Below are positions 53,098 through 60,731 of a stretch of DNA of 60,731 nucleotides, piece after piece. The notes beneath the pieces were generated by a model, which was not told the DNA's origin, ran no database searches, and saw nothing but the letters and a program-made list of their open reading frames with translations. Numbering within the stretch: the stretch's first letter is position 1; the number at the start of each line of letters is the position of its first letter. Source of the stretch: Hyphomicrobiales bacterium (lineage in GTDB: Bacteria; Pseudomonadota; Alphaproteobacteria; Rhizobiales; Xanthobacteraceae); assembly GCA_019243195.1 (NCBI GenBank), contig JAFAUQ010000136.1, positions 1 through 60,731 on the forward strand, read 5' to 3'. The position numbers and the translations under genes were made by a program.

Positions 53098-55435
53098 CTT
53101 GCGCAACCGTGCCGACATGCTCCTGCAAGCCGGCGATTTCGCGAACGCGATCCCGCTGTTGCGCGAGCTGATTGCGGCAAGCCCGGCCGACGCCTCGCTC
53201 CAACGCCAGCTCGCAGGCGCGCTTGACGCCACCGGCGCAATCGAGGACGCCATCGCCACTTATCGCCGCGCGCTTGCGCTCGATCCTTCCGACGCGCGCA
53301 CCCACGATGAACTCGGCCGCCTGCTGGGCCGGCGCGGCGACATGGCCGCCGCCGCCGAGCATCTGCGTGCCGCCGCCAAGCTCAACCCTTCGCTAGCGAG
53401 TGCGCGGGCGGCGCTGGGCGACCTCCTGTGCCGCGAGGGGCGGCATGCCGAGGGTGTCGCGGAGCTTGAGGCGGCCCTCGCGCACGATCCGGGAAATTGG
53501 CCGGCCGCCTTGCGCCTCGGAACGGCGCTCACGTCGCTCGGTGCCGAGCGCCAGCACGAGGCGATGGACTGCTTCCGCCGGGTGATCGCGCTCTCGCCCG
53601 GCAATGCGGTCGCTCACCTTCAGCTGGGCCTCGCCTTCTGGCGCCGCCGCGACGCCGCGCCAGCCATCGCGCTCGCCGAGCGCGCGGCGCGGCTCGATCC
53701 CAAACTTGCCGCCGCCCATGGCGCACTCGGCAGCATGCTGCGCGCCGCCGGGCGCGTTCCCGAGGCGGTTGCGAGCTTGCGCGCCGCGCTGGCGCTCAAT
53801 CCAGACGACCCGGCGGCATGCTTCCACCTCGGCATGTGCTTGTCCGCCGCGGAAGGGAAAGCCCAGCGCGAGGGCGTGGACTATTTGCGCCGCGCCATAT
53901 CCCTCGTTCCGCGCAACTTGGAGGCCCACCGCCAACTCGCCTGGGTTCTGGCGGAGGCGGATTGCCATGAGGAGGCGGGCGCTGCCTATCGCGCCGCGCT
54001 CGAAATTTTTCCCGACGATGCCGTGTTGCGCCTGGGAGCCGCCATGGCGACCCTGCCGATCGTCGCCGAGGACGCAGCGGTGGCGGAACGTTGCCGCGCC
54101 GAATACGCGGCAAGTCTTGCGAAACTGGAGGAGTTTTTCGCCGCGCGTCGTGCGCGCGGGATCACCCCCGCGCAGGCGCGCGAGGACGCCGACGCGGTCG
54201 GCACCACGCAGCCGTTCTTCCTTGCCTACCAGGGACGCGACGACACGGAATTGCAGGCGCGTTACGGCCGCATTGTGACGGGGATCATGGCCGCCGCTTA
54301 TCCGCAGTTCGCGAAAGCCCCGTCGATGCCGCCGCCCGCACTAGGCGAGCCGATCCGCATCGGAATCGTGTCGGGGCATCTGCGCGGGCACTCGGTGCTC
54401 AAAATTCCGGTCTGGGGCTGGGCTTCGCTGATCGACCGTCGCCGCTTCCGTCTGTTGGCCTATCACACAACCGGGCATCCCGATGGAGAAACCGCGCGGG
54501 TGCGGCGCTCATTCGAGCGTTTCGTGCAGGGGCCGCTGACGGTCGAACAGTGGTGCGAAACGATCCGCGCCGACGCTCCGCACGTCGTGATCTTCCCCGA
54601 GATCGGCATGGACCCGATGACGACGCGGCTCGCCGGACTGCTCCTCGCGCCGGTGCAAGCGAGTTCGTGGGGACATCCGGAGACCAGCGGGTTTCCGACG
54701 ATCGATTATTTTCTTTCCAGCGAGCTGATGGAGCCGCCCGAGGCCGACGCCTATTACACCGAGAAGCTGGTGCGCCTGCCCAACCTCGGCGTCGCCTACG
54801 TGCCGCCGCCGATCGCGGACAGCACCGTCACGCGCGAAGCGCTCGGCCTGCGCCCGGACGACATCGTGTTCTGGTGCTGTCAGCATCTTCCCAAGTATCT
54901 GCCGGAATTCGACAGCGTGTTCCCCCGCATCGCGCGCGAGGTTGCCAACGCGCGGTTCGTATTCATCGCCTCGCCCCGCGGTGAGGAGGTCACTGCGCGA
55001 TTTCAACGCCGCCTTGCCCGCGCATTTGCCGCGCAGGGGCTCGACGGGGCGCGCCACGTGGGCATGCTCGGCCGGCTCCTCACCGCGGATTTCGTCGGCG
55101 TGGCGCGGGTCAGCGACGTTTTCCTCGACAGCATCGGCTGGTCGGGCTGCAACAGCGCGCTCGAGTGCCTCGATGCAAACCTGCCGATCGTGACCTGGCC
55201 GGGGCCGTTCATGCGCGGCCGTCACTGTGCCGCCATCCTGCGGATGATGGGTGTCACCGACACCATCGCGGCTTCGGTCGACGAATACATCGCGCTCGCC
55301 GTACGGCTCGCGCGCGATGCGGCGTGGCGTGCGGCGTTGCGCACACGCATGGCGGAAAACCGCGCGCGCCTCTATGCCGACGCGGCGCCGGTGCGCGCGC
55401 TCGAAGCTTTCATCGAGAAGGTCGTGCGGATGTAG
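53087..55435 (+). CDS. TPR - SPINDLY/GT41 O-GlcNAc-transferase-like protein
   Basis: 782 residues. About eight TPR units span 1-305 (for example AIATYRRALALDPSDARTHD, AVASLRAALALNPDDPAACF). A linker follows, then a GT41-like catalytic region from about 422 to 775: RIGIVSGHLRGHSVLKIPVW, VQASSWGHPETSGFPTIDYF and LDSIGWSGCNSALECLDANL. Members transfer a sugar from a nucleotide donor to protein Ser/Thr or to glycan acceptors bound by the TPR superhelix. It overlaps the preceding gene by 11 bases. Its 3' end overlaps the convergent giant gene by 26 bases. Confidence 0.88.
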   Translation: MVGDLRNRADMLLQAGDFANAIPLLRELIAASPADASLQRQLAGALDATGAIEDAIATYRRALALDPSDARTHDELGRLLGRRGDMAAAAEHLRAAAKLNPSLASARAALGDLLCREGRHAEGVAELEAALAHDPGNWPAALRLGTALTSLGAERQHEAMDCFRRVIALSPGNAVAHLQLGLAFWRRRDAAPAIALAERAARLDPKLAAAHGALGSMLRAAGRVPEAVASLRAALALNPDDPAACFHLGMCLSAAEGKAQREGVDYLRRAISLVPRNLEAHRQLAWVLAEADCHEEAGAAYRAALEIFPDDAVLRLGAAMATLPIVAEDAAVAERCRAEYAASLAKLEEFFAARRARGITPAQAREDADAVGTTQPFFLAYQGRDDTELQARYGRIVTGIMAAAYPQFAKAPSMPPPALGEPIRIGIVSGHLRGHSVLKIPVWGWASLIDRRRFRLLAYHTTGHPDGETARVRRSFERFVQGPLTVEQWCETIRADAPHVVIFPEIGMDPMTTRLAGLLLAPVQASSWGHPETSGFPTIDYFLSSELMEPPEADAYYTEKLVRLPNLGVAYVPPPIADSTVTREALGLRPDDIVFWCCQHLPKYLPEFDSVFPRIAREVANARFVFIASPRGEEVTARFQRRLARAFAAQGLDGARHVGMLGRLLTADFVGVARVSDVFLDSIGWSGCNSALECLDANLPIVTWPGPFMRGRHCAAILRMMGVTDTIAASVDEYIALAVRLARDAAWRAALRTRMAENRARLYADAAPVRALEAFIEKVVRM

Positions 55436-58400
55436 CCGATTGTTGTAGTGCCGCGCGCACGCGCGCCACCACTTCGGCCCAGTCGCCGCGGGCGCGCTGA
55501 CGGAACAGCCGCAGCGTCGGATACCAGGGGCTGTCTTCGCGCTCGAGAAGCCAACGCCAGTCGGGGCTGGAGCGGAGCATCACCCAGCATGGCCGGCCGA
55601 GCGCGCCGGCGAGGTGCGCAACGGCCGTGTCGACGGTGATCACGAGATCAAGCTCGGTAATCGCCGCCGCGGTTTCGGCAAAATCCGTGAGCTGCGGCGC
55701 GAGGTCGTTCACCGAGCCCGCCGGCAGCCCTGCGAGGTCGCCGGCGCGCTCGCCCACCTGCAGCGAGAACCAGCGGACGCCGTCGACTTTCAGCAAGGGC
55801 GCAAGCGCTTCCACGTCGATCGAGCGCCGGGCGTCGCTGCGATGGAGCGGACTGCCGGCCCAGGCGATGCCGACTTTCAGGCCCGGCCCGTCGAGCCGGC
55901 CGCGCCATCGCGCCATCGCATCGGACGGCGCCGCAAGGTAGGGGATTTTCGCGGGAATTGTTTCGAGCGTGGTCGCGAAGGCGCGCGGCAGCGAGAGAAG
56001 GGGGCAGACCAGGTCGAAGCGCGGGAGCGGCTGCCCGGCAGCCACGAGCGCGGCGACCCCGGAAACCGACCCGGCAAGCCGCAGCAGCGGCGGCGGCACC
56101 TCGAGCACAACGTGCGCTCCGCGCGCGGCGACCAGCGGCACGTAACGCAGTCCCTGGATAGCGTCGCCGTAACCCTGCTCGCCATGCAGCAGAATGGTGC
56201 GGCCGGCGATTTCCTCGCCGTTCCACAACGGCACCGGATAGCCGCGCGGGACGAGCGTGCCGAGCTTCCAGCGCCATTCGTATTTATCGAAACCTTCGCG
56301 CAGCTTCCCCTGCACCAGCAGGAGCATCGCTTCGCTGAAATTCGCTTGCGCGTGCGTCGGATCGAGCGCGGTTGCGCGGCGGCAGGCGGCGAGCGCCTCC
56401 TCGCAGCGCCCCAGATCGCGCAGCGCGTTTGAAAGATTGTGGTGCGCCTCGGCGTGCTCGGGCCGCAGCGCGACGGCGCGGGCGAAGCTTTCATGCGCCG
56501 CCTCGACGTCACCCGCCTTGAGCAGCACTGCGCCGAGATTGTTGTTTGCCTCATAAAACCCCGGCCGCAGCGCGGCGGCGCGGCGAAAATAGTCAGCCGC
56601 CGTGGCCTCGTCGCCGCGCTTATCCGCGAGATTGCCGAGATTGTAAGGTGCCTCGGCAAGCTTCGGGTCGAGCGTCGCCGCGCGGTTGAGATAATGCGCC
56701 GCCTCGTCGAGCGCGTCTGTTTCCATGAGGGCGGCGCCGAGGTTGAGGCATGCCTTGGCGTAATCGGGCCGCAGCGCGAGGGCGCGCCGACAGCACGCGA
56801 TTGCTTCATCGCGGCGGTCGAGCGCACCGAGGCTGACGCCGAGATTGTTGTGGGTATCGGCGGCTTCCGCCTCGAGCGCGAGTGCGCGGTGGAACAGGCC
56901 CACCGCTTCGGCATGTTCGCCGCGACCCTGCGCCAGAAGGCCCAGGCGGTGCCAGCCGCGCGCGTGCATCGGATCCGCGGTGAGAGCGGCCTTGAGCGCG
57001 GCTTCGCCCGCCGCGGTCTCGCCCGTGTCGAACTTGGCCTGCGCCTGCGCCAGGAGGCGCGCGGCTGCGGGGGACGCCGCGCGGGCCGCGCCGGTGCGTT
57101 CATCGAGCGCGCGGCGCACGCGCAGCGCGACGCTCTCCCAGTCGCCGCGCATCGGCTGCCGAAACAAGCGCGCACTCGGGTAATAACGACTGTCCTCGCG
57201 TCCGACTAGCCACCGCCAGTCAGCCACGAACGGCAGCAGGATCCATACCGGTTTTCCGAGCGCGCCGGCGAGGTGCGCGGTCGCGGTGTCGACCGCGATC
57301 ACGAGGTCGAGATTGCTGACGAACGCCGCGGTCTCGGCAAAGTCGGTGAGCTGGTCGGAGAAGTCGGTGACGATGCCCGGCGGCAGGCGTGGAAGGTCCG
57401 TCTTGCGCTCACCCACTTGCAAACTAAACCAACTGACCCCCGGGGCGCCGAACAGCGGGGCGAGGCGATCGAGGGCAATCGAACGGTTGCGGTTGTTTTG
57501 GTGTTGCGGATTGCCCGCCCACACCAGCCCGACCTTCAGGCCTTCGGCGCCGACGATGCGCTCGCGCCAGCGCGCGGCGGCGGATTCATCCACCTTTAGA
57601 TAGGGAATGTCGGCCGGGATAGTGTCGACCGTCGTGCCGAACACCAGAGGTAACGACATCAGCGGGTCGTGCAGGTCGTAGGCGGGCAGCACGTCGGCGT
57701 CGCTTTGCACCTGGGCGCACGCGCCGAACGATGATTTCGCGATGCGCAGCACAGGATCCGGGACCTGAAGCACCACGCGGCCACCGCGCGCGGCGACCAG
57801 CGGCACGTAGCGCATGAACTGCAAAATGTCGCCCATGCCCTGCTCGGCGTGCAGCAGGATCGTGCGGCCCTCGAGCGGCTCGCCGCGCCACATCGGCTGC
57901 GGAAAGTTGCGCGGCGGCTGTTCCTTGCGGCGCCAGCGCCATTCATGCTCGCGCCAACCTTCGAGGTAGCGCCCGAGTGTGAGCATCACATAGGCGCGGT
58001 TCCAATGCGCCTCGACCAGCTCGGGCTTGAGCTCGACCGCCTTGTTGTAGCTCGCGAGCGCGTCCTCGAATTTCCCCTGGTCCTGCAGCGCGACCCCGAG
58101 ATTGTAATGGGCGTCGGCGAAATCGGGTTTGAGCGAGATCGAGCGCCGGTGAAAAGTCTCGGCTTCCTCGAAGCGGCTCATGCGCGCCAGCGCCGCGCCG
58201 AGGTTGTTGTGGGCGGGCGCGAGTTGCGCATCCGCCGCGATGGCATGGCCGTACCAGGCGGTCGCGTCTTCCAAGCGGCCGCGCGCGGCGAGCACGGCGC
58301 CGAGATTGCTCATCGCCTCGGCAAAGTGCTCGTTGAGTTCGATGGCGCGCCGGTAACAGCCCTCGGCCTCGTCACGGCGACCCTGGGCCTGCAGCAGCGT

Positions 58401-60731
58401 GCCGAGATCGTTGTGCGGCAGAGCAAATTCAGGATCGAGGGCGATCGCCTTGCGCAGGAAATCGATAGCGGCGTCGCGGTCGCCGCGCGCGTTGCGCACC
58501 CGGCCGAGCAGAAACCAAGACATGGCCCGCTGCGGCGCGCGCTCGAGCAGGCGGCGAAGCATCCCCTCGGCTTCATCAAGTGCGTTGCTGTCGAACAGGC
58601 GTTGCGCCGCCGCCTCGGCGGCGTCGAGCGCCATGGGACTTGCGGGGCGCACCGCCACGCCGGCCTTGGCCGCGGGGCCACCACCCGCGGCGCACCAGTC
58701 GCGCCACATGGTGCGGTAAGCATCCTCGACCACGCGTGCGAAACCCGCGCCATCGCACAGCGGCGATGCGCGCATGCGCTCGCGCAGGCTCGCGCGCAGC
58801 GCCGAAAGGGCATCGCGGTCACGCGCCAGCCCAGCAGCGATGGCTATGTATTCGTCGGGAGTCGGCGCGATCAGATGCTCAAGGCCGACTTCCGTCAGGA
58901 TGCTTGCGCCGACGCGCGCCGCGTGCCTTACGCCGCGCAAAGTGACGACCGGCACGCCCATCCACAGCGCCTCGCACGTCGTGGCCGTGCCGTTGTAGGG
59001 CAGGGGATCGAGGGCAATATCCACCTGACCATAGGCGGCGAGGTGCTCGGCCGTCGCCGCGTTGGGTGGAAGTACGGTGAGGCGATCGGCATCGATGCCG
59101 GCGCTCGCAAAGGCGGCGGCGATGCGCCCGCGCGTTCCGCGATCTTTAAACTGCGAGGCTTTCAGCAGGAGCCGCGCGTCGGGAACTTCCCGCAGCAGCC
59201 GCGCCCACAGAGCAATGGTCGACGGCGAAAGCTTGGCGACGTTGTTGAACGAGCCGAAAGTCACGTGACTGGCGGCGAGTGCCGGCAACGGTGCGACCGG
59301 GCCGGCATCGTCCGGCGCCGCGTAGCAGAGGAACCCGGGCGCCAATCGCACCAGCCGTTCCGTGTGCAGCCGGTCAGCCTCGCCGGGCGGATCCACCACC
59401 GCGTCGGTAAAACGAAAATCAATCGCCGGCAGGCCCGTCGTGTTGGGATAGCCGAGCCAGCTCACCGCGAGCGGCGCCGGCTTGCGCGCGAACAATGTGA
59501 GGCGGTTGTGCGAGGTGTGGCCGGAGAGGTCGACCAGGACGTCGATTGCATCTTCGCGGATGCGCGCGGCCGCCTGTTCGTCGGTGAGATAGTGGATCGG
59601 CACCCAATGATCGGCATGCGCTTTGATCCGCGCGGTCATCGCATCGGCGCGGGCGTCGTTAAAATAAAGAAAAACCTCCACGGCGCTGCGGTCGTGCGCC
59701 GCGATCAGCGGCGCGAAGAAGAACGCCACGGAGTGGTGGCGGAAGTCGGCCGATACGTAGCCGATGCGCAGGCGGCGCGCGGGATCCGCTGAATTGGCGA
59801 AACGGCTGCCGGCGATCGGGAAGCGCAGCGCTTCGCTGCTCCCCCAGGCGACATGCTCGGCGTGAAGCTCCTCGGGCGAGACGGTCTCGTGGTAATTGAG
59901 CGTGTAGAGCAGGTTGCTGCGTCCCGCCGGCAGGCGGGGGTCGATCTCGACCGCGCGCCGGTGGGCGGCAAGCGATTCCTCAAGCTGGCCGGATTCCTTG
60001 AGCAGGACGCCGAGGTTGTTGTGCAAATGCGGCACCGTCGGCGCGATCGCGATCGCGCGGCGATAGCTCGCTTCCGCTTCGTCATAGCGGCCGACCGACT
60101 CCAGCAGCACGCCGAGATTGTTGTGCCCATCGACGGAGTTGGGCTTGAGCGCGAGCGCGCGGCGGTAGCTTTGCTCGGCCTCTTCGTTGCGGCTGAGACT
60201 CGCCAGCGCGAGGCCGAGGTTGTGGTGTGCTTCGGGATTGTTTGGTTCGCGCTCGAGCGAGGCGACGAGCACGCGCACGGCCTCGGCGTTATCGCCGCGT
60301 TTGTGACACAACCACGCCATGCGGCGCAGCGCCTGGGGATGGCGCGGGTCTTCGTCGAGAATGGATTGGAGCGCCGCCGTCGCTTCTTCGTCGCGTCCCG
60401 CATTGACCAGCTCGACCGCCGCGAAGTAGCGGCTGTCCAGCATGGCGGGCTCCGCGCTCGCAGCGGCGGTCGGGGCAGCGATCGCAAGCTGCGCGCTCAA
60501 CGCGCCTCGCACCGCCTCGATCGCGCTTTCCCAATCGCCGGGCTTCGGTTGGCGAAACAGCCGCGCCGTTGGATACCAGGGGCTATCGGTGCGCTGCGCG
60601 AACCAGCGCCAATCCGGATTGAACGGCAACAGGATCCACACCGGCTTGCCAAGTGCGCCCGCAACATGCGCGGGCGCGCTATCGGCGCTGATTACCAAAT
60701 CGAGATTGGCGACGGCAGCGGCGGTCTCAGC
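55410..60731 (-). CDS. Giant TPR multi-glycosyltransferase (GT41-like plus repeated heptosyltransferase-like modules), 5' part outside window
   Basis: The frame is open through the right edge; more than 1,770 residues are visible. From N- to C-terminus: the end of a heptosyltransferase-like (GT9-type) module (60,731-60,500; ADSAPAHVAGALGKPVWILL), TPRs (60,430-59,900), a GT41/SPINDLY domain (59,780-58,690; IGYVSADFRHHSV, DPLPYNGTATTCEALWMGVP), TPRs (58,640-57,970), GT9-like module (57,950-57,110; HAEQGMGDILQFMRYVPLVA, VDTATAHLAGALGKP), TPRs (57,070-56,330), GT9-like module (56,290-55,440; VDTAVAHLAGALGRP). The modules share LFRQ and GDWESV ends, so they arose by internal duplication. Cytoplasmic; targets may be proteins or lipid-linked glycan. 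Confidence 0.88.
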   Translation of the reverse strand, partial: AETAAAVANLDLVISADSAPAHVAGALGKPVWILLPFNPDWRWFAQRTDSPWYPTARLFRQPKPGDWESAIEAVRGALSAQLAIAAPTAAASAEPAMLDSRYFAAVELVNAGRDEEATAALQSILDEDPRHPQALRRMAWLCHKRGDNAEAVRVLVASLEREPNNPEAHHNLGLALASLSRNEEAEQSYRRALALKPNSVDGHNNLGVLLESVGRYDEAEASYRRAIAIAPTVPHLHNNLGVLLKESGQLEESLAAHRRAVEIDPRLPAGRSNLLYTLNYHETVSPEELHAEHVAWGSSEALRFPIAGSRFANSADPARRLRIGYVSADFRHHSVAFFFAPLIAAHDRSAVEVFLYFNDARADAMTARIKAHADHWVPIHYLTDEQAAARIREDAIDVLVDLSGHTSHNRLTLFARKPAPLAVSWLGYPNTTGLPAIDFRFTDAVVDPPGEADRLHTERLVRLAPGFLCYAAPDDAGPVAPLPALAASHVTFGSFNNVAKLSPSTIALWARLLREVPDARLLLKASQFKDRGTRGRIAAAFASAGIDADRLTVLPPNAATAEHLAAYGQVDIALDPLPYNGTATTCEALWMGVPVVTLRGVRHAARVGASILTEVGLEHLIAPTPDEYIAIAAGLARDRDALSALRASLRERMRASPLCDGAGFARVVEDAYRTMWRDWCAAGGGPAAKAGVAVRPASPMALDAAEAAAQRLFDSNALDEAEGMLRRLLERAPQRAMSWFLLGRVRNARGDRDAAIDFLRKAIALDPEFALPHNDLGTLLQAQGRRDEAEGCYRRAIELNEHFAEAMSNLGAVLAARGRLEDATAWYGHAIAADAQLAPAHNNLGAALARMSRFEEAETFHRRSISLKPDFADAHYNLGVALQDQGKFEDALASYNKAVELKPELVEAHWNRAYVMLTLGRYLEGWREHEWRWRRKEQPPRNFPQPMWRGEPLEGRTILLHAEQGMGDILQFMRYVPLVAARGGRVVLQVPDPVLRIAKSSFGACAQVQSDADVLPAYDLHDPLMSLPLVFGTTVDTIPADIPYLKVDESAAARWRERIVGAEGLKVGLVWAGNPQHQNNRNRSIALDRLAPLFGAPGVSWFSLQVGERKTDLPRLPPGIVTDFSDQLTDFAETAAFVSNLDLVIAVDTATAHLAGALGKPVWILLPFVADWRWLVGREDSRYYPSARLFRQPMRGDWESVALRVRRALDERTGAARAASPAAARLLAQAQAKFDTGETAAGEAALKAALTADPMHARGWHRLGLLAQGRGEHAEAVGLFHRALALEAEAADTHNNLGVSLGALDRRDEAIACCRRALALRPDYAKACLNLGAALMETDALDEAAHYLNRAATLDPKLAEAPYNLGNLADKRGDEATAADYFRRAAALRPGFYEANNNLGAVLLKAGDVEAAHESFARAVALRPEHAEAHHNLSNALRDLGRCEEALAACRRATALDPTHAQANFSEAMLLLVQGKLREGFDKYEWRWKLGTLVPRGYPVPLWNGEEIAGRTILLHGEQGYGDAIQGLRYVPLVAARGAHVVLEVPPPLLRLAGSVSGVAALVAAGQPLPRFDLVCPLLSLPRAFATTLETIPAKIPYLAAPSDAMARWRGRLDGPGLKVGIAWAGSPLHRSDARRSIDVEALAPLLKVDGVRWFSLQVGERAGDLAGLPAGSVNDLAPQLTDFAETAAAITELDLVITVDTAVAHLAGALGRPCWVMLRSSPDWRWLLEREDSPWYPTLRLFRQRARGDWAEVVARVRAALQQSATSARPSR

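Noticed and set aside
57849..59792. 647-codon plus-strand frame inside the giant gene
   Set aside because: Antisense shadow; the opposite strand encodes recognisable TPR and GT41 motifs throughout.
1..60731. CRISPR arrays, tRNA or rRNA genes
   Set aside because: No regularly spaced direct repeats and no recognisable tRNA or rRNA core sequences were seen by eye; a covariance-model search would be needed to exclude small RNAs.

Overview
The window looks like chromosome of a GC-rich alphaproteobacterium, probably Hyphomicrobiales near Bradyrhizobium or Xanthobacteraceae. This rests on overall codon use, on protein families common there (a Rap1a/Tai-like protein, a TRAP transporter, a NodU-type carbamoyltransferase, SPINDLY-type TPR glycosyltransferases), and on the palindromic intergenic repeats typical of those genomes (arms reading GTCATTGCGAG, GAGCATGATC and GTAGCCCGGATGAG). 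It is an inference from composition and family content. I see no rRNA, tRNA, CRISPR array or intact insertion sequence.

Layout. 1-7.6 kb is metabolic: the start of a TauD-type dioxygenase, a molybdopterin oxidoreductase, an NDH-2-like flavoprotein that has lost its 5' end, a TRAP transporter (DctP without its 5' end, DctQ, DctM), a Rap1a/Tai-like protein, the tail of a small zinc-ribbon protein and the head of a methyltransferase. Genes are cut on both sides of two points, about 3,778 and about 7,260. The 3.5 kb between them therefore looks like a foreign block or an assembly chimera.

7.6-39 kb is a long surface-glycan region. It holds large polytopic membrane proteins (7.6-9.4, 9.9-11.5, 14.7-16.8, 21.1-23.5, 36.5-38.2 kb), family 2 glycosyltransferases, two asparagine-synthetase-type enzymes, many SAM methyltransferases, a fatty acid desaturase, an RffA/WecE sugar aminotransferase, WbqC, a sugar epimerase, an SGNH hydrolase, a LPG-synthase-type membrane protein and a secreted beta-helix protein. 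Partial duplicates (a GT2 5' end, a WbqC 5' end) show local rearrangement.

39-60.7 kb holds big multidomain glycosyltransferases: a 1,039-aa coiled-coil/GT4/RgpF protein, a GT2-GT4 fusion, a DXD transferase with a coiled-coil tail, a TPR-GT41 protein, and a giant TPR protein running off the right edge that carries one GT41-like and at least three heptosyltransferase-like modules. Between them lie a metalloprotease with FG-GAP-like repeats and an SxtJ / 50-aa protein / carbamoyltransferase trio like the one beside O-carbamoyltransferases in saxitoxin clusters.

Taken together, most of the window probably builds and decorates (methyl, carbamoyl, amino or amide, possibly acyl groups) a complex surface polysaccharide or glycosylated surface protein. 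No Wzx/Wzy, ABC exporter or initiating transferase is visible, so assembly and export are probably encoded elsewhere.
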